Shown: positions 46,917-55,723 of the stretch, piece by piece
How positions within the stretch are numbered: the first letter of the stretch is position 1
How the letters are laid out: every line of letters begins with the position of its first letter
Origin: Hyalangium versicolor
Lineage (GTDB): Bacteria; Myxococcota; Myxococcia; Myxococcales; Myxococcaceae
Reading direction: 5' to 3'
Assembly: GCF_020103695.1 (NCBI RefSeq)
Contig: NZ_JAHXBF010000026.1
Span: forward strand, 62,001-126,000
Length of the DNA: 64,000 nucleotides
The notes under the pieces: generated by a model
Database searches by the model: none
The model's input: only the letters and a program-made list of their open reading frames with translations
What the model was told of the DNA's origin: nothing
Position numbers and translations under genes: made by a program

Positions 46917-48121
46917 GGCAGCTCCACCACCTCATCCGGGGCAAGCCCCTCGGGCCGACGGTCCGGCCGCACCGAGAGCACCCGCACGGCCACTCCGTGC
47001 GCCTTCAGCTTCCGGATCAGCCCGGCTCGCTCTTCATCCCAGTCCATCATCACGAGGACCACGGCGGAGAGCTTCCCGGCCTCGGGGAGCAACGCGGCCT
47101 CCAGCGCGTTCATGTCCAGCCGATCCTCGGCCTCGAGGCAGGCAAGGATCTCCAGGATGTGCTCGAAGTGCGCCAGGGCCCGACCCGCCTGGAAGTGGAA
47201 CACCTGCGAGCCGGCCGCGAAGATGTCGATGATGTACTCCTGGCGCGCGAGCACGTCGGCGATGCCCGCTGCCAGCGAGAGGCTGCGCTCGAACAGCGCG
47301 TCATCCCGAGCTGTGCGCGCCTCCACGTCCAGCACCATGGCCAGCCGGACGAAGTACTCCTCCTGATACTCCTTCACCACCAGTCGCCCCGTCCTCGCCA
47401 GCGAGGGCCAGTGGATGTCCCGCATGCGATCCCCTTCGCGCCACTCGCGGGTGCCGGCCAGCTCGGTGGACTCACCCACGCTCGAGGCGGTGGGGATGCC
47501 GCCCGGCTGGTAGTTGCGCCCGTGCGGAACCTCGAAGCGCTCCAGCGGGGTGAAGCGCGGGTAGACCAGGAGCCGCTCCTTCCCTGGCGCCCGGCGCGGC
47601 CATTTCACCAACGCGGACGGAAAGAAGCTGGCGGCCTGCAGCCACGGCAGCTCGTAGGCTCCGCGCGTGGTGCACTCCAGCGACAGGTTCACCTCTGCCT
47701 GCTCGCCGGGCGCCAACTGCTCGAGCACCGGTGGTTCGCCCGTGGGCTTCAGTTCGGGAGGCAGGTTGCGCTCCTCCACCACCACCTTGCGCGCGGGCCG
47801 GGAGCCTCGGTTCTCGACCACCACCCGGTAGAGGAGTGTGTCCCCCGCAGACACGGGCGGCGGCATGCGCCGGGACAGGGCGAGCCGAGGCCGGAAGGGC
47901 AGGCCAACCACGATGGCGCCCAGCAGCATCCCGGAGCAGAAGGAGAAGAAGGTCATCGCCGGCGGGAGCCCCCACAGCATCATCAGCGCCGCGGCGCCCG
48001 TGCCCCACAGCGTCGCTTGCCCGAGCGGCGTGAGCCACGCCCGGTAACGGTCGCTCAGGTACCGGAGGAGGCGATGCTCCTCCGCGGGCATGAAGAAGGA
48101 CCAGCGGCGGCGACGAGCCAT
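46913..48121 (-). CDS. DUF58 domain protein
   Basis: 402 residues with two N-terminal membrane segments (about 36-75), then a beta-rich part and a VWA-like domain containing the DUF58 signature REWREGDRMRDIHWPSLART. The metal-site motif is altered (MVLDVEART). It lies 10 bp after MoxR and overlaps the transglutaminase gene. In this operon type the ATPase is thought to act on the VWA-like protein. Confidence 0.9.
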   Translation of the reverse strand: MARRRRWSFFMPAEEHRLLRYLSDRYRAWLTPLGQATLWGTGAAALMMLWGLPPAMTFFSFCSGMLLGAIVVGLPFRPRLALSRRMPPPVSAGDTLLYRVVVENRGSRPARKVVVEERNLPPELKPTGEPPVLEQLAPGEQAEVNLSLECTTRGAYELPWLQAASFFPSALVKWPRRAPGKERLLVYPRFTPLERFEVPHGRNYQPGGIPTASSVGESTELAGTREWREGDRMRDIHWPSLARTGRLVVKEYQEEYFVRLAMVLDVEARTARDDALFERSLSLAAGIADVLARQEYIIDIFAAGSQVFHFQAGRALAHFEHILEILACLEAEDRLDMNALEAALLPEAGKLSAVVLVMMDWDEERAGLIRKLKAHGVAVRVLSVRPDRRPEGLAPDEVVELP

Positions 48122-48131
48122 GGCGGGCGGC

Positions 48132-49115
48132 CTAGCGGGGCAGGGGAACGGCGGAGACGATGTCTCGGGTGAGCGCCTGCTTGTCTGTACCCGCGTACCG
48201 CGCTCGGGTGTCCAGCACCAGGCGGTGGGTCAGCACGGGCACGGCCAGCGCCTTGAGATCCTCCGGCAGGACGAAGTCCCGGCCATTCGCCAGCGCTCGG
48301 GCCCGGGCCATGCGCGCATAGAGGAGCGCCCCGCGCGTGGATACCCCGAGCCGGACGCTGGCATGGCCTCGCGTGGCGTGGACGACACGCAGCAGGTAGT
48401 CCGCCACGGAGCCCTCCATTCGCACCTCCTCCACCGCTCGTTGCAGCGCCACCACCTCCTCCAGCGTGCACACCGTCTCCAACTGGGAGACGGGCTGTGG
48501 GCCCCGCTGCTCGGTGAGCAGGGCACGCTCCTCGGCCTCGGGCGGGTAGCCGAGCGACAGCTGCGCGGCGAAGCGATCCAGCGAGGCCTCCGGCAGGGGA
48601 TAGGTGCCGTGGAACTCCACCGGGTTCTGCGTGGCGATGCAGAGGAACGGTGAGGGCAGGGAGCGCGTCTCCCCATCCACCGTCACCTGCTGCTCCGAGA
48701 GCCCCTCCAGCAGCGCGGACTGGGTGCGCGGGGAGGCGCGGTTGATCTCGTCGGCGATCAGCACGTTGGCGAAGATGGGCCCGGGCTTGAAGCGGAAGCT
48801 GCCGTCCTGAGGGTTGAAGAGGGAGGTGCCGACGATGTCCGTGGGCAGCAGGTCCGGCGTGAACTGAACCCGCTTGAATACTCCGCCGATGCTGAGCGCC
48901 AGGGCCTTGGCCAGGGTGGTCTTCCCCGTACCGGGCACGTCCTCCAGCAGCACATGCCCGCCTGCCGCAACGCAGCAGAGGAGCAATTCCAGGGCCTCTC
49001 GCTTGCCGCGGATGGCCTTCTCCAGGTTGCCCAGCAGCCTCGCGAGGAGGGTGCGAGCCCTGTCAGTCTGCTCGGCGCTCGGAGAGGAAGGGACCGGGAC
49101 GGTGGCCATGCGCAT
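48132..49115 (-). CDS. MoxR-family AAA ATPase
   Basis: 327 residues. Walker A is DVPGTGKTT, Walker B is LIADEINRA, sensor 1 is CIATQNP and the Arg finger region follows (PEASLDRFAAQL). The lid domain with ALPEDLK-like residues (VLPEDLKALA) ends it. MoxR chaperones activate or insert metal into partner proteins, usually with VWA domains. First gene of a three-gene operon; divergent from the lysyl-oxidase-like lipoprotein gene. Confidence 0.94.
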   Translation of the reverse strand: MRMATVPVPSSPSAEQTDRARTLLARLLGNLEKAIRGKREALELLLCCVAAGGHVLLEDVPGTGKTTLAKALALSIGGVFKRVQFTPDLLPTDIVGTSLFNPQDGSFRFKPGPIFANVLIADEINRASPRTQSALLEGLSEQQVTVDGETRSLPSPFLCIATQNPVEFHGTYPLPEASLDRFAAQLSLGYPPEAEERALLTEQRGPQPVSQLETVCTLEEVVALQRAVEEVRMEGSVADYLLRVVHATRGHASVRLGVSTRGALLYARMARARALANGRDFVLPEDLKALAVPVLTHRLVLDTRARYAGTDKQALTRDIVSAVPLPR

Positions 49116-49227
49116 GGGGACAGCGTATCAGCGCGCCTCTTCTTCCGAGAAAGCCCCCCCGCCCGCGCCTCGTGACAAAACCCCCGCCTCCGAGGGATAT
49201 CTTGAAAAAACCTAAGGGGGCAGCACC

Positions 49228-51228
49228 TTGCGGAAGATCCTGTGCTTTCTGGGAGTCATTGCATTCCTGCTGAGCGCTTGCGACGACGATGGGACCTATG
49301 TCGCCGCCGTGGCGGAGGCTCCCGCCGTGGCGCGTGTAGTCCCTGGGGGCAGTGGGACGTTGTCCCTGTCCCTGCGCAATGACGGTACCGCGACGTGGAA
49401 GCCTGGGGAGGTGAAGCTGGTCCTCCGGGATCAGCCGGAATGGGGCGGTACGCTGGCGCTCGCGAAGAAGACGAAGCCGGGCGAGGTGGCCACCTTCCAG
49501 GGAAACGTCACCGCTCCGGGGCAGCCCGGGCTCCACACGCTGAAGTGGACGCCCCAGAACAAGGACACCTCCTTTGAGAGCTCCATCGAGGTGCAGGTCG
49601 AGTTGACGTGCTCCGACGGCATCTTCTGCAACGGCGAGGAGCGCTTCGCCAATGGCAAGTGTGTCCCGAGTGTGTCGCCGTGCGAGGACAGCACGGCCTG
49701 CACCCAGGACTCCTGTGACGAGGCGAAGAAGACCTGCCTGCACACGCCCTCGGGCGCGTGCGCCGTGTGCGAGGCGGGCCCCTCCTGCACTCCCGATTGT
49801 GATGGCAAGCAGTGTGGAGATGACTCGTGCGGAGGGCAGTGTGGCTCCTGTCCGTCGGGCGAGAGCTGCGCGCAGGCGATCTTCCAGTGCAAGCCGGACA
49901 CGCAGCCGGGAACCTGCCGCTCGCCGCTGCCGCTCCTGGCGGATGGAGTGCCCTTCGTTGGCGACCACTCCATCGATGGCGATACCTCGGGAGGAGTCCA
50001 TCAGCTGGTGCCCTCCTGCAACAGCACCAGCACGGCGGTGGAGACCGTCTATACCTTCACCCTCACCGAGCGGCTCGGACTGGAGGCGCGCGTGTCCGGC
50101 TACGACACGGTGCTGCACCTGCGCAAGAAGCGCACCGCGGACGGCGCGGCGGACTGCCTGGACAACACGCCCGCGAAGACGGTGGCGTGCAGCGATGACT
50201 CGTCGCCTCCGGGTGATTACGGCTCGCGCATCACCGTGGCGCTGGACCCGGGAACCTACTACCTCATCGTCGACGGCTTCGATGCCAGCAACTTCGGGCC
50301 CTTTACGTTGAGCGTCCGCTTCGCCAAGGAGGGCTGCGTGCCCAAGTGCGACGGCGTGTACTGCGGCGGAAGTGACGGCTGTGGCGGCAACTGCGGCGTC
50401 TGTGGAGACGGGCTGTCCTGCGTGAAGGGCCGCTGCCTGCCGAGCCCCTGCATCCCCCAGTGCGATGGGAAGGAATGTGGGGATGACGGGTGCGGAGGGC
50501 AGTGCGGCTTCTGTCCCGGCGAGAAGCTGTGCGTCGTAGCTACCGGCACGTGTGACACGTTCGCGGCCTGCGATCATCTGAAGCCCACGTGCTCGCCTGG
50601 GTGCAGCGCGGCGGAGTTCTGTGGCTCGGACTGCGCGTGCCACCTGGTGGGCGGGGATATGCCGGATCTGGTCGTGGACGAGAAGCGCCTGAGGGACGAG
50701 ATCCTCTTCGACACCGTCTACGTCACCGAGAACTCCTGCGCGAAGGTGGAGGAGTGCGTGACAGGTGTCGGGGAGCGCCGGGTGCTGCGCTTCAGCGTGG
50801 AGGCGATCAACCAGGGTACCGCGACGCTCAACGTGCCGCCCCCGGCGAACCGGCCGGACCTCTTCACGTTCTCGCCGTGCCATGGGCACTTCCACTTCAG
50901 CGGCTTCGCCTCGTACGCGCTGCTGGACAAGGAAGGGCACACGGTGCTCACCGGCCGCAAGCAGGCCTACTGCATGGAGGACACGCAGCGTGTGGCCGCG
51001 GGGCCCAAGGTGGCGTGCTCCAAGGAGTACACCTGTGACAACCAGGGCATCCAGCGCGGCTGGTCCGACCTCTACGGCAACACGCTGGATTGCCAGTGGC
51101 TGGACATCACCGACGTGACTCCGGGGGACTACCAGCTCCAGGTCTCGCTCAACCCCGCGCGAGCGTTCCAGGAAGAGACGCTCGACAACAACGTCGCCAC
51201 CGTCCCGGTGACCATCCCCGCGCCGTAG
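49228..51228 (+). CDS. Cys-rich lipoprotein with lysyl-oxidase-like domain
   Basis: 666 residues starting at a TTG; AAGGGGG lies 7 bases upstream and no other start would keep the signal peptide. The lipobox is LLSACDDD. Then come an Ig-like CARDB/NEW1-type domain, three similar Cys-rich modules of about 30 residues (at about 188-215, 370-400, 405-438; each with CDGxxCG..xCGGxCGxC), and a beta-sandwich between the first two. The C-terminal 190 residues match lysyl oxidase: the copper-binding HGHFHF (about 552-557) and the cofactor region GRKQAYCMED. This would oxidise lysine side chains on surface proteins. Whether the cofactor residue is complete needs a structural check. Confidence 0.85.
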   Translation: MRKILCFLGVIAFLLSACDDDGTYVAAVAEAPAVARVVPGGSGTLSLSLRNDGTATWKPGEVKLVLRDQPEWGGTLALAKKTKPGEVATFQGNVTAPGQPGLHTLKWTPQNKDTSFESSIEVQVELTCSDGIFCNGEERFANGKCVPSVSPCEDSTACTQDSCDEAKKTCLHTPSGACAVCEAGPSCTPDCDGKQCGDDSCGGQCGSCPSGESCAQAIFQCKPDTQPGTCRSPLPLLADGVPFVGDHSIDGDTSGGVHQLVPSCNSTSTAVETVYTFTLTERLGLEARVSGYDTVLHLRKKRTADGAADCLDNTPAKTVACSDDSSPPGDYGSRITVALDPGTYYLIVDGFDASNFGPFTLSVRFAKEGCVPKCDGVYCGGSDGCGGNCGVCGDGLSCVKGRCLPSPCIPQCDGKECGDDGCGGQCGFCPGEKLCVVATGTCDTFAACDHLKPTCSPGCSAAEFCGSDCACHLVGGDMPDLVVDEKRLRDEILFDTVYVTENSCAKVEECVTGVGERRVLRFSVEAINQGTATLNVPPPANRPDLFTFSPCHGHFHFSGFASYALLDKEGHTVLTGRKQAYCMEDTQRVAAGPKVACSKEYTCDNQGIQRGWSDLYGNTLDCQWLDITDVTPGDYQLQVSLNPARAFQEETLDNNVATVPVTIPAP

Positions 51229-51237
51229 TCCGGGGAC

Positions 51238-51264
51238 AAGTGTCATAGTGTTCAATTGACACTT
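51238..51264. promoter_or_regulatory. 8-bp perfect inverted repeat upstream of ADP-ribosylglycohydrolase
   Basis: AAGTGTCA-N11-TGACACTT, with a third related half-site AGTGTTCA inside the spacer. It ends 26 bp before the start codon and begins 10 bp after the previous stop. The spacing is suited to a repressor dimer; as RNA it could form a hairpin. Confidence 0.55.
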
Positions 51265-51290
51265 TGGGCGAGGTGGTCCAAGAATGGGGA

Positions 51291-52208
51291 ATGACCACCT
51301 CGAAGCCCGCCGACACCGCCACGCGCCTGGAGCGCGCCCTGCTCTCGCTGGATGGACTCTCCGTGGGAGATGCCTTCGGCGAGCGCTTCTTCCTGCCTCC
51401 GGGTGTCGTCCAGTCGGTGATCCGGGAGCGCACGGTGCCCCGTGCGCCCTGGGGCTACACGGATGACACGGAGATGGCGCTCGGCATCCTCCAAGTGCTG
51501 GAGGAGCACGGGCGCATCGATCAGGACGCACTGGCGCAGGTGTTCGCGGCCCGCTACCGGCTGAACCCCTATCGGGGGTACGGCGGGACGGCCCAGGAGA
51601 TCCTTCGGGAGATCCACGAGGGGGCGCCGTGGCGCAGGGTCTCCTCGCAGGTCTTCGATGGCACCGGCTCCAAGGGCAATGGAGGAGCCATGCGCGTGGC
51701 TCCGCTGGGCGCCTGGTTCGCGGACGATCTGGGCAGGGTGGTGGTCGAGGCCCGGGCCTCCGCGGAGGTGACGCACTTCAACCCGGACGGTCAGGCGGGG
51801 GCCATCGCCATTGCCGTGGCGGCTGCGTGGGCCTGTCAGTGGCAGGAGCAGCGCTCCGCCCCGGATCAGCTCTTCGAGGTGGTGCTGGACCACACGCCGC
51901 CCGGAGCCACTCGCCGAGGGCTGGAGCGCGCGCGAGCCCTGCCACTGGAGTCCTCGCCCGTATCGGCGGCGAAGGAGCTGGGCAGCGGCTCGCGAGTCAT
52001 CTCCGAGGACACGGTTCCCTTCGCCGTGTGGTGCGCGGCCCGCCACCTGGGCCAGTACGAGGAGGCGCTCTGGTCCACGGTCTCCGGCCTGGGAGATCGC
52101 GACACCACGTGCGCCATCGTGGGAGGCATCGTCGCGCTGAGCGCGGGGCGAGACTCCATCCCCGCGGCCTGGCTGGAGGCTCGTGAGCGCCTCCAGCGGA
52201 AGGCCTGA
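51291..52208 (+). CDS. ADP-ribosylglycohydrolase family protein
   Basis: 305 residues. The dinuclear magnesium site is visible at both ends of the fold: WGYTDDTEMALG near the N-terminus and GLGDRDTTCAIVGG near the C-terminus, with SKGNGGAMRVAPLG between. These enzymes remove ADP-ribose from proteins, DNA or small molecules. The ATG at 51291 is chosen over a TTG 27 bases earlier. No ADP-ribosyltransferase is visible beside it. The strong inverted repeat just upstream suggests tight control. Confidence 0.88.
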   Translation: MTTSKPADTATRLERALLSLDGLSVGDAFGERFFLPPGVVQSVIRERTVPRAPWGYTDDTEMALGILQVLEEHGRIDQDALAQVFAARYRLNPYRGYGGTAQEILREIHEGAPWRRVSSQVFDGTGSKGNGGAMRVAPLGAWFADDLGRVVVEARASAEVTHFNPDGQAGAIAIAVAAAWACQWQEQRSAPDQLFEVVLDHTPPGATRRGLERARALPLESSPVSAAKELGSGSRVISEDTVPFAVWCAARHLGQYEEALWSTVSGLGDRDTTCAIVGGIVALSAGRDSIPAAWLEARERLQRKA

Positions 52209-52217
52209 GCCCTCACC

Positions 52218-52727
52218 TCAGGGGCGCTGGCCGCGCTCCTCCATCACCTCCAGCGCACGCACGCGCCCGCGGTGCAGCGAGCTCTTCACCGTGCCCTCGG
52301 GGATGCGCAGCACCTGGGCGATTTCCGGGTAGCTGAAGCCGCGCACCTCACGCAGCCACAGCACCTGGCGCTGCAGCTCGCTTACCTCGTGCAGCGCGGC
52401 GCTGAAGTGCCGGTGCATCTCCTCGCCCACGGCTTGCGTCTCGGGCGAGGCGGGCTCCTGCGGCTCGTGGCTCAGCCGCTCGCGGCGCTTGCGCGCCCGG
52501 AGCCAGTTGATGCTGCTGTTCACCATCACCCGGTGCAGCCACGTCGTCCACGCCGCTCGCCCGTTGAAGCCCTCGGGCTTCCGAGCCAGCCGCGTGAACA
52601 CGTCCTGCACCACATCCTCCGCATCATCCGCGTCTCCGACGATGCGTCGTGCGATGGCCAATGCCCGTGTGCGATGTTCACGGTAGAGCTGCGAGATAGG
52701 GGGTAGCCCGGCGACACCGGCGACCAT
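52218..52727 (-). CDS. ECF-type RNA polymerase sigma factor
   Basis: 169 residues, with region 2 (YREHRTRALAIARRIVGD, then DAEDVVQDVFTRLAR) and region 4 (LREVRGFSYPEIAQVL..PEGTVKSSLHRGR). No region 1 or 3, so an extracytoplasmic-function type. The ATG at 52727 has GAGGAGG at 6 bases. No anti-sigma gene is adjacent. It lies 105 bp after the tandem-FHA activator on the same strand and converges with the glycohydrolase gene. Confidence 0.93.
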   Translation of the reverse strand: MVAGVAGLPPISQLYREHRTRALAIARRIVGDADDAEDVVQDVFTRLARKPEGFNGRAAWTTWLHRVMVNSSINWLRARKRRERLSHEPQEPASPETQAVGEEMHRHFSAALHEVSELQRQVLWLREVRGFSYPEIAQVLRIPEGTVKSSLHRGRVRALEVMEERGQRP

Positions 52728-52832
52728 GACATGCCTCCTCTGGCCCCCGCATAAGGGGCTCAAGGCCTGAAACGCTCGAAGGGCTCAGAGGATCTATTTT
52801 CGTTGCCGCACTGCGTGATGTCGGTGAGGCGC

Positions 52833-54476
52833 CTACTCCATCTCCTCGTCGCTCTTCGTCAGGCCCCACTCCCTGAGACGCTTGAAGAGCGTGGATCGTG
52901 CCAGCCCGAGTTCCTTGGCCACCTTTTCCTTGTTGTTGTGGTGGCGGCGCAGGGTGTTCACGACGATCTGGCGCTGCACCATCTCCATCATCCGCTCGAG
53001 ATCGGTGTTGGCGGGGAAGTCGATGGAGAGGTTGGTGGAATTGACGAGCCCCTGGCTGTACTCGTCGTCGAAGGAGATGTCGGGCGCGTCGATCTTCGGG
53101 CCCTTGCGCAGCAGCAGGGCACGATGGACCACGTTGCGCAGCTCGCGGATGTTGCCCGGCCAGGGGTGCTCCTTGAGCTTGTCCTCGGCAGCCTGGGTGA
53201 GCTTCACCACCTGGCCTCGAGGGGCGTAGGCGCGCACGAAGTGATCGGCCAGCAGGGACAGGTCTCCCATCCGGTTGCGCAGGGGCGGGAGGACCAGGGG
53301 AATGACGCAGAGCCGGTAGTACAGATCCTCACGGAACTTGCCCTCGCGCACGTGGGTGAGCAGGTCCCGGTTCGTCGCGGCGATGACGCGCACGTCCACA
53401 TGGGAGGGACGGCTGGCTCCCACGCGTTTGATCTCCCCGCTCTCCAGGGCGCGCAGCAGCTTGGCCTGCAGGTCCAGCGACAGCTCACCGATCTCGTCCA
53501 GGAAGAGGGTTCCGCCGTTGGCCTCCTCGAAGGCACCCTTGCGCGAGGCGTTGGCTCCCGTGAAGGCGCCCTTCTCGTGGCCGAACAGCTCGCTCTCGAT
53601 GAGCTCCTTGGAGATGGCGGCGCAGTTGACGGGGATGAAGGACTGATCGGCTCGGGTGGAGCAGACGTGCAGCGCCTTGGCGACCAACTCCTTGCCGGTG
53701 CCGGACTCGCCGAGGATGGTCACCGCCGCGGAGGAGGGCGCCACCCGCTCGATGAGTTCGACGAGGTTCCGCACGGACGCATCGTTGCCAATGAGGCCGT
53801 GGAAGGACGAGTCCTGCGCGCCCTGGGGCACCGACTCGAGGATGAGCTCCGTCTCGCCGACGCGCAGGGTGGAGTTGAGCGGGAGTTCCACCTCGAAGAT
53901 GCGCACGCTGCCCAGGAACGTGCCGTTGGTGGAGTTCAGATCCACCACGTGGAAGAAGCCGTCCTTGCGCGTCACCTTGAGGTGCCGGTTGGAGATGAAG
54001 CGATCCTGGACGACGAGGCCGTTGGCCGGATCCTTGCCGATGGTGAAGCTGTCGGTGGTGATCTCGTGGATCAACTCGGTGGTGCCCTGCTTGATGCGCA
54101 CCTGTGCTGGCTGGGACTCCGAGTCCTGGAGATCCTTGGCCTGCACATCCGTGCGCCTGCCCACGCCGGTGGGGCCCTCGCGGTCGGTGCTGTTGCGCTC
54201 GCGGAACACCGCGCGCCACTGGCCCAGGGTGATGTCCGCTCCGTCCGGCAGCTCGGTACGCTTCACCTGCTTGCCGGCGACGTACGTGCCCTTGCCGGAG
54301 AGATCCTCGAGGTGGCACGTCTTTCCGTCATAGAGGAGTGCTGCCTGCTGCCGGCTGACCTCGGGATCGGGGATGACGACGTCGCTCCGCTCCCCACGTC
54401 CCAGGACGACGCGCTCCTTGTCTACCGCGAACCTGAGCACTTCCTCGCCACGTCGAAAGAACACCAACTCCGGCAT
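52833..54476 (-). CDS. Tandem-FHA sigma-54 transcription activator
   Basis: 547 residues. Two FHA domains: about 22-75 (LGRGERSDVVIPDPEVSRQQ) and about 140-195 (IGKDPANGLVVQDRFISNRH, then STNGTFLG), which bind phospho-Thr peptides. Next is the AAA+ domain (about 225-465) with Walker A GESGTGKE (256-263), the sigma-54 contact loop GAFTGA (303-308) and Walker B LFLDEIGE. A Fis-type helix-turn-helix ends it (AKELGLARSTLFKRL). FHA-linked activators are typical of myxobacteria and connect Ser/Thr kinases to sigma-54 promoters; two FHA domains instead of one is less usual. Confidence 0.95.
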   Translation of the reverse strand: MPELVFFRRGEEVLRFAVDKERVVLGRGERSDVVIPDPEVSRQQAALLYDGKTCHLEDLSGKGTYVAGKQVKRTELPDGADITLGQWRAVFRERNSTDREGPTGVGRRTDVQAKDLQDSESQPAQVRIKQGTTELIHEITTDSFTIGKDPANGLVVQDRFISNRHLKVTRKDGFFHVVDLNSTNGTFLGSVRIFEVELPLNSTLRVGETELILESVPQGAQDSSFHGLIGNDASVRNLVELIERVAPSSAAVTILGESGTGKELVAKALHVCSTRADQSFIPVNCAAISKELIESELFGHEKGAFTGANASRKGAFEEANGGTLFLDEIGELSLDLQAKLLRALESGEIKRVGASRPSHVDVRVIAATNRDLLTHVREGKFREDLYYRLCVIPLVLPPLRNRMGDLSLLADHFVRAYAPRGQVVKLTQAAEDKLKEHPWPGNIRELRNVVHRALLLRKGPKIDAPDISFDDEYSQGLVNSTNLSIDFPANTDLERMMEMVQRQIVVNTLRRHHNNKEKVAKELGLARSTLFKRLREWGLTKSDEEME

Positions 54477-54517
54477 GCCGGCCTCCTGCTGTGGGACGTG
54501 AGGCGGCTTTACACGAC

Positions 54518-54530
54518 AGAGCGAGGCTCT
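54518..54530. promoter_or_regulatory. Short inverted repeat upstream of the FHA activator
   Basis: AGAGC-GAG-GCTCT, 41 bp before the start codon, in an AT-richer 125-bp gap. Possibly an operator; weak evidence. Confidence 0.3.
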
Positions 54531-54601
54531 ATCAACTTCTCAACTCAATAGGTCGGAAGAAAACCATCCGCCGGAACGGGTAGGGTGGAGTTGGAAGCGA
54601 A

Positions 54602-55636
54602 TTACCTGCCGCCCGTGGACTGCCAGGGGAACAGGTAGCGCAGGGGGATGTGCACCCGCGCTGCCCACGAGGCCTCATGGTGCCGGCCTCCCTTGTCCTC
54701 GTAGTAGTAGAGATCCTTGCCCTGCTCGTAGCCCCGCGCCTTCAGCACATCCCTCATGTGCTTCGTCGGCGTGAGCGGATCCCGATTCGTGCCCGCATCG
54801 ATATAGAACTTCACTGGGACCTTCTCCGGAGCCGCCTCCATCTGGCGGACCAGATCCATCCCATTCCACATGAACGAGCTCGAGAGGCAGGCCACCTTCG
54901 AGAACACGCCCGGGTAGCGCATCCCCAGGTAGAACGAGACGAGCCCTCCCAGCGACGAGCCCATCAGCGCCGTATCCTCTCGGCCCGGCAACGTCCGGAA
55001 GTGGCTGTCCACCCATGGCTTCACGGTCTCGACCAGGAAGCGCCCGTAGAGGTCCGCGCCTCCCGTCCGACCGTTGGGATGGCCCGGCGTGTACTCGAAG
55101 AGCCGGCTCGGGCCCACGTTGTACACGCCGACGATGATGACCTCGTCCATCAGCCCTTGAGTCACGAGCGAGTGGCTCGTCCGGTCCGCGCCCCAGGACA
55201 CTCCGGCGAACGAGGCGGAGTCCTCGAAGGCGTTCTGCCCGTCGTGCATGTAGAGCACCGGGTAGCGCTTCTGCCGGTTCTCCTCGTAGCTTGGCGGCAG
55301 GGAGATGACGAGCGTGCGCCGGTTGTCCAACTGGGGCGAGTAGAAGTCGTGCTCCTTCCGCAGCGTGCCTACCGGTGGCCCGAAGAACGGGAAGACATCC
55401 ACCGTGGAGCCCTCCTGGAACCGGTAGTTGCCTCCCACGGACCAGCCGTGGTCATCCAAGAGCGGTTTGAACTCCAGCCTGCGCGCGGACTTCCGCCAGA
55501 CGTAGGTCCAGACGTGCTCCTGCACTCCCTGGGCGTCCTGCCCGGTGCTCCAGGTCAGCGGTGACGTGCTGCCGCGCACGGTGATGCGGCGGCCCCAGCC
55601 TGCGTCGTAGTGGATCCGGATGATCGATTCAGACAC
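54602..55636 (-). CDS. Esterase (Fes/antigen-85-like alpha/beta hydrolase) with N-terminal domain
   Basis: 344 residues with no signal peptide. The first 90 or so residues form a beta domain like those that bind carbohydrate (DAGWGRRITVRGSTSPLTWS). The hydrolase part has the strand YPVLYMHDGQNAF, the nucleophile elbow MGSSLGG, and the catalytic His near the end (GGRHHEASW). Relatives cleave ester bonds in siderophores or sugars. It lies downstream of the type II secretion operon but is separated from it by a hairpin. Confidence 0.85.
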   Translation of the reverse strand: MSESIIRIHYDAGWGRRITVRGSTSPLTWSTGQDAQGVQEHVWTYVWRKSARRLEFKPLLDDHGWSVGGNYRFQEGSTVDVFPFFGPPVGTLRKEHDFYSPQLDNRRTLVISLPPSYEENRQKRYPVLYMHDGQNAFEDSASFAGVSWGADRTSHSLVTQGLMDEVIIVGVYNVGPSRLFEYTPGHPNGRTGGADLYGRFLVETVKPWVDSHFRTLPGREDTALMGSSLGGLVSFYLGMRYPGVFSKVACLSSSFMWNGMDLVRQMEAAPEKVPVKFYIDAGTNRDPLTPTKHMRDVLKARGYEQGKDLYYYEDKGGRHHEASWAARVHIPLRYLFPWQSTGGR

Positions 55637-55700
55637 GAGAACTCCTCATGTCTGGCCCACATAACCGCGCGCGTGACGCAACGCTTCTGGAAAGAAAGGA

Positions 55701-55714
55701 GCCGGAAATCCGGC
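55701..55714 (-). terminator. Terminator of the type II secretion operon
   Basis: GCCGG-ATTT-CCGGC on the minus strand, 9 bp after the gspN stop, followed by the pyrimidine run TCCTTTCTTTCC. The clearest terminator-like element in the window. Confidence 0.6.
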
Positions 55715-55723
55715 AAAACCATT

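Noticed and set aside
49063..51531. Long antisense frame opposite the lysyl-oxidase-like gene
   Set aside because: Low-complexity Arg/His/Ala translation; the forward gene has a signal peptide, Cys modules and a recognisable C-terminal domain.
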